Origin: a virus
IMG/VR virus record: IMGVR_UViG_3300007351_000574
Location: 1-41,639 of that record
Direction: 5' to 3' (one strand)
DNA: 41,639 bases
Positions within the stretch are counted from its first letter, which is position 1, and every line of letters starts with the position of its first letter. Of the stretch, positions 39,200 to 41,639 are shown piece by piece. A program made the position numbers and the translations under genes. The notes under the pieces are model-generated. The model saw only the letters and a program-made list of their open reading frames with translations, had not been told where the DNA came from and did not search any database.

Positions 39200-39784
39200 A
39201 TGCTGCTTAAAGACCGCATCAGACAATTAAGGGAAGATAAAAAACTCCTACAGAAAGAATTCGCCAAAAAGCTCGGCGTATCTAAGCCTACGGTGTCAGC
39301 CTGGGAGCAGGGATCAAGGTATCCTAACTCTACCCAACGCAAAAAAATATGTGAGTTCTTTGGAATCAGCGAAGCAATGCTTTTTGGTTTGCCGAAGGTG
39401 GAGATTGAAGATGCTATCATCCCTATCGTTTCTTCCGTAGGTGCCACGGACGATCTTGGACGCGCGGCATTTGAGGCGTTCGATCCACCCTATAAAACGA
39501 TATCTTTTAAAGATTGCAAAGCGGTCGTGGTAGACTCAAACAGTATGGCGCCGATTGCGTATAAAGGACAGAAGATTATTTACTGCGAAACAGAGCCGGT
39601 TCACAACGGGGACCTCGTGTTTATAAAACTCAAAAAGGGGGCGCAGCTGTTCAAACGCTTTCACAAAAATCACGATAACATTATCACGCTCCAGAGCGTT
39701 AACCCTACAGAATCCTTTGATCCTATTCCGGTACACGAAAAGGAGATTGAATTCTGCTACAAGGTCATGGGAGTGAAGTTTTGA
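39200..39784 (+). CDS. CI/LexA-type phage repressor
   Basis: A 194-residue repressor. Residues ~5-60 are an XRE helix-turn-helix (LLQKEFAKKLGVSKPTVSAW, EQGSRYPNSTQRKKIC). Residues ~75-194 are an S24/LexA peptidase domain with the nucleophile in VDSNSMAPIAYKGQ (S115) and the general base in LFKRF (K152). A cleavage site may lie near VSSVGA (about 77-82), although the usual Ala-Gly pair is not clear. It should keep the early promoter silent in the lysogen and be cleaved when RecA is activated by DNA damage. It is divergent from the Cro-like gene. The next gene starts with TTG inside its stop codon. Confidence 0.9.
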   Translation: MLLKDRIRQLREDKKLLQKEFAKKLGVSKPTVSAWEQGSRYPNSTQRKKICEFFGISEAMLFGLPKVEIEDAIIPIVSSVGATDDLGRAAFEAFDPPYKTISFKDCKAVVVDSNSMAPIAYKGQKIIYCETEPVHNGDLVFIKLKKGAQLFKRFHKNHDNIITLQSVNPTESFDPIPVHEKEIEFCYKVMGVKF

Positions 39785-40290
39785 AAAGGCATACCTTAAT
39801 ATATATTTTTCTCTTGCTTCTCTCCGGATGCGCAACGCTTTCTTCCCTGCCGCAGACTATCGATGGTGTCGATTTCAATTCGCTTAAGACCGGTCGGACC
39901 GCCATGTGGACGTACGAAGACGAAACAGTCTTTAATAATATGGATAAAGAAATGATCTTCCTTGCGGCAAAGCATGGTCTTTCCGCAAGCGGATTCGTGA
40001 TCAGAAAAGCCTCGTTCGAAGATGGGGTATTGCTTGGGTACCACGATACGACAGCCCACGACTGGAACGTCGTTGCCGGAGTCTACATTAAGCAATCCGG
40101 AGAAAAAACGGCAGTCAAGGTTATCGCAAAAACCTCAAAGGATTTTTCATTGGTCGGTAATATCGGGGATACTACTTCCGCAAGCTGGCCGCAGCTCATT
40201 ATCAGCGCAATGCAGGATTATATAGTAAAGGAGTCTCTTACTGCTAATAAACCTGCCAAGCACTTAAAGGTGAATGGAACTGAAAGATAG
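39781..40290 (+). CDS. Prophage-expressed lipoprotein
   Basis: The 169-residue product has a lipoprotein signal (MKRHTLIYIFLLLLSGC, lipobox LSGC, Cys17) followed by an alpha/beta domain (GRTAMWTYEDETVFNNMDKE, then GFVIRKASFEDGVLLGYHDT). The start is TTG, overlapping the repressor stop as TTGA, so it is co-expressed with the repressor in the lysogen. The style resembles small bacterial outer-membrane lipoproteins (DUF3568-like), but the family is not certain. A cell-surface lipoprotein made by a prophage is a classic position for superinfection exclusion or lysogenic conversion. Function is inferred from location. Confidence 0.75.
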   Translation: MKRHTLIYIFLLLLSGCATLSSLPQTIDGVDFNSLKTGRTAMWTYEDETVFNNMDKEMIFLAAKHGLSASGFVIRKASFEDGVLLGYHDTTAHDWNVVAGVYIKQSGEKTAVKVIAKTSKDFSLVGNIGDTTSASWPQLIISAMQDYIVKESLTANKPAKHLKVNGTER

Positions 40291-40471
40291 AATTAAGGAA
40301 TTAAGGGGAAAAAAGCGTCTTACGCAGGCCCAGCTGGCCGAAGGGACAATGGTTGACCAGTCTACTGTCTCTTATTGGGAAAAGGGCCGCCAGGAGCCTA
40401 ACGCGGCGCAAAGGAAGCAACTCTGCCGATTCCTGGGAATCACCCAATCAGAACTCTTTAAGGGTTTATGA
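40274..40471 (+). CDS. Small second XRE regulator
   Basis: A 65-residue protein that is only an XRE helix-turn-helix (LTQAQLAEGTMVDQSTVSYW, EKGRQEPNAAQRKQLCRF). It is clearly related to the N-terminus of the repressor at 39200, with the same DRI(R/K)(Q/E)LR start and RK(K/Q) ending, but lacks a peptidase domain. It overlaps the lipoprotein gene by 17 bases. As a non-cleavable relative it could modulate the same operators or form mixed dimers, or control the integrase. This is inference. Confidence 0.8.
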   Translation: MELKDRIKELRGKKRLTQAQLAEGTMVDQSTVSYWEKGRQEPNAAQRKQLCRFLGITQSELFKGL

Positions 40472-40629
40472 AAACCGGCATCAAGCTTATCCTGAAACTT
40501 ATCGGTTATGGTTTCCTTATCTACTATCTTGTTATCTGCAGCATCGCTAATTGGACCGGCAAGACTCAATATCTCCGCTTCCCCTGGGGTAACACTCCCA
40601 TTCGATCATACCAAGACGTAGATCCATGA
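40468..40629 (+). CDS. 53-residue single-span membrane protein
   Basis: A small gene coupled on both sides by ATGA overlaps (with the XRE gene stop and the integrase start). The product has a basic start (MKTGIKLILK) and one transmembrane helix (about 6-28, LIGYGFLIYYLVICSIA), then a polar 25-residue tail. Small lysogeny-expressed membrane proteins often exclude related phages or control integration indirectly. No family is recognised. Confidence 0.65.
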   Translation: MKTGIKLILKLIGYGFLIYYLVICSIANWTGKTQYLRFPWGNTPIRSYQDVDP

Positions 40630-41639
40630 GTTCTCTCTACCGCCGCAGTGGTATCTACTGGCTCTCTTACCGTCAATATGGGAAGGGCCATTGTATGAGT
40701 CTTGAAACCCGGGATCGGTCTACCGCACTCTATAAAAAAGCCGAAAAAGACAAAGAGCTGATTGAGGGTAGAAGCGTGATCCCTAAAGCGAATGCCACGT
40801 GCGCTCCCCTATTGGAAGAATTTCACAACTACAATCTGCACCGCAAGACAAAAGACGCCAATTCAGATGATTGCAGCAGGATTAAGAAGTTTCTTTCCTG
40901 GGCCGGTATCTCATCGTTTAATCAAATCACTGAACAGCGACTGCAGGAATACCTTAACCATCGCTTCTCTACAGAAAAAATAGCCCCGCGCACGGCGAAT
41001 ATGATCATCACCAATCTTAAAACTTGGCTCAATTTTTGCGTTAAGAATAGGAGGATACCGGAAAATCCCCTGGCGCGCATGAAGAAGTTTAAAGAACCGG
41101 TTAATCCTAAGCGATTCCTCAGCCGCGAAGAGATCAACTCTTTGCTCAAAGAGACTCAAAACGATGAGCATTACTGTAACGGGGACGCTTCACTGTATCC
41201 GGTAATTGCGATGGGGATATACGCCGGGTTGCGTAAGCAAGAAATATTCAGCCTGGACTGGCAGGATATCAATTTCAAACGCGAGGAAATAACGGTCAGG
41301 AATAAAGCTAACTTTGCTCCAAAATCGAGGAATTTCAGGGTTGTGCCATTGCACGAGAATCTCAAGAAGATACTGAAGCCTTTGGTCAAGAATAGCGGCC
41401 GGTGCTTCGATGTTACGAATCAACGCAGGATATTCGGCAGGATTACAAAAAAAGCCAATCTTACAGGGATTGGCTGGCATACCTTGCGACACACCTTTGC
41501 TTCTCAGCTTGTCATGGCTGGGGTTGACCTGGCTACCGTGGCTAAACTGCTGGGCCACTCAAGCATCACCACTACGATGATCTACAGCCACCTTTCTCCG
41601 GACCATGTCCGGGGGGCTATAGATAAACTCAGCTTCTAA
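40626..41639 (+). CDS. int: Tyrosine recombinase (phage integrase)
   Basis: A complete 337-residue integrase. The N-terminal arm-binding-like region (SGIYWLSYRQYGKGHCMSLE) is followed by a SAM-like core-binding domain (about 60-150) and the catalytic domain with R203 (AGLRKQEI), a Lys near 228-233, H285-x2-R288 (HTLRHTFAS), H311 (LGHSS) and nucleophile Y320 (MIYSHL). It inserts and, with an excisionase, removes the prophage. The stop is the last base of the window. No attP site could be identified; with the present ends there is no sequence after the gene. Confidence 0.95.
   Translation: MSSLYRRSGIYWLSYRQYGKGHCMSLETRDRSTALYKKAEKDKELIEGRSVIPKANATCAPLLEEFHNYNLHRKTKDANSDDCSRIKKFLSWAGISSFNQITEQRLQEYLNHRFSTEKIAPRTANMIITNLKTWLNFCVKNRRIPENPLARMKKFKEPVNPKRFLSREEINSLLKETQNDEHYCNGDASLYPVIAMGIYAGLRKQEIFSLDWQDINFKREEITVRNKANFAPKSRNFRVVPLHENLKKILKPLVKNSGRCFDVTNQRRIFGRITKKANLTGIGWHTLRHTFASQLVMAGVDLATVAKLLGHSSITTTMIYSHLSPDHVRGAIDKLSF

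Overview
The window reads as a nearly complete genome of a temperate, short-tailed (podovirus-type) tailed phage or prophage of an uncultivated bacterium. A bacterial host is indicated by AGGAGG-type ribosome sites before most genes, sigma70-like promoters (TTGACA/TATAAT class), Sec signal peptides and a lipobox. The phylum cannot be named from the sequence. The window starts exactly at the stop of a holin-like gene and ends exactly at the stop of the integrase, and those two genes converge. It may therefore be one linearised or excised phage genome of about 41.6 kb.

Layout (almost everything is on the minus strand, so transcription runs from high to low coordinates). (1) 39200-41639, plus strand: lysogeny block with a CI/LexA-type repressor, a lipoprotein, a small XRE protein, a one-helix membrane protein and a tyrosine integrase, all start/stop coupled. 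(2) 38931-39199: divergent control region with two promoters and three copies of an operator-like TAC-N5-GTA site. (3) 38930 down to 31000: early genes, comprising a Cro-like regulator, small HTH proteins, a RecF/SMC-like ATPase, a YqaJ exonuclease, RecT, a SleB-type lysin, a SWIM zinc protein, SSB, a replication protein, a small endonuclease and a DUF1566 lectin-fold protein. (4) 31013-28085: a ParB-like protein, an HTH protein, an initiator-like tRNA with a long variable arm, and a GroES-like co-chaperonin. (5) 27936-25908: terminase small and large subunits. (6) 25901-24682: a self-contained two-gene cassette with its own promoter and a downstream terminator, encoding a coiled-coil protein and a HEPN-like protein. 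(7) 24632-19926: portal and Bordetella phage BPP-1-like head module (Bbp19-like, scaffold, capsid, Bbp16-like cement). (8) 19866-1: head/tail accessory proteins, several exported proteins rich in N-glycosylation sequons, gp11-like adaptor, nozzle-like protein, a T7-like ejection core (gp13-, gp14- and gp15-like proteins and a 2277-residue polyvalent protein with an embedded DNA adenine methyltransferase domain), a T7-type tail fibre and a holin-like protein.

How it works together: the repressor probably holds the leftward early promoter silent by binding in its spacer. After induction, RecT, exonuclease, SSB and ParB-like functions serve replication and recombination, terminase fills the head, and the ejection proteins enter the next host with the DNA. 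The least ordinary parts are the initiator-like tRNA, the HEPN cassette, the exported sequon-rich proteins inside the virion operon, the methyltransferase inside the ejected giant protein, and a promoter-hairpin-terminator unit that may be a small RNA.
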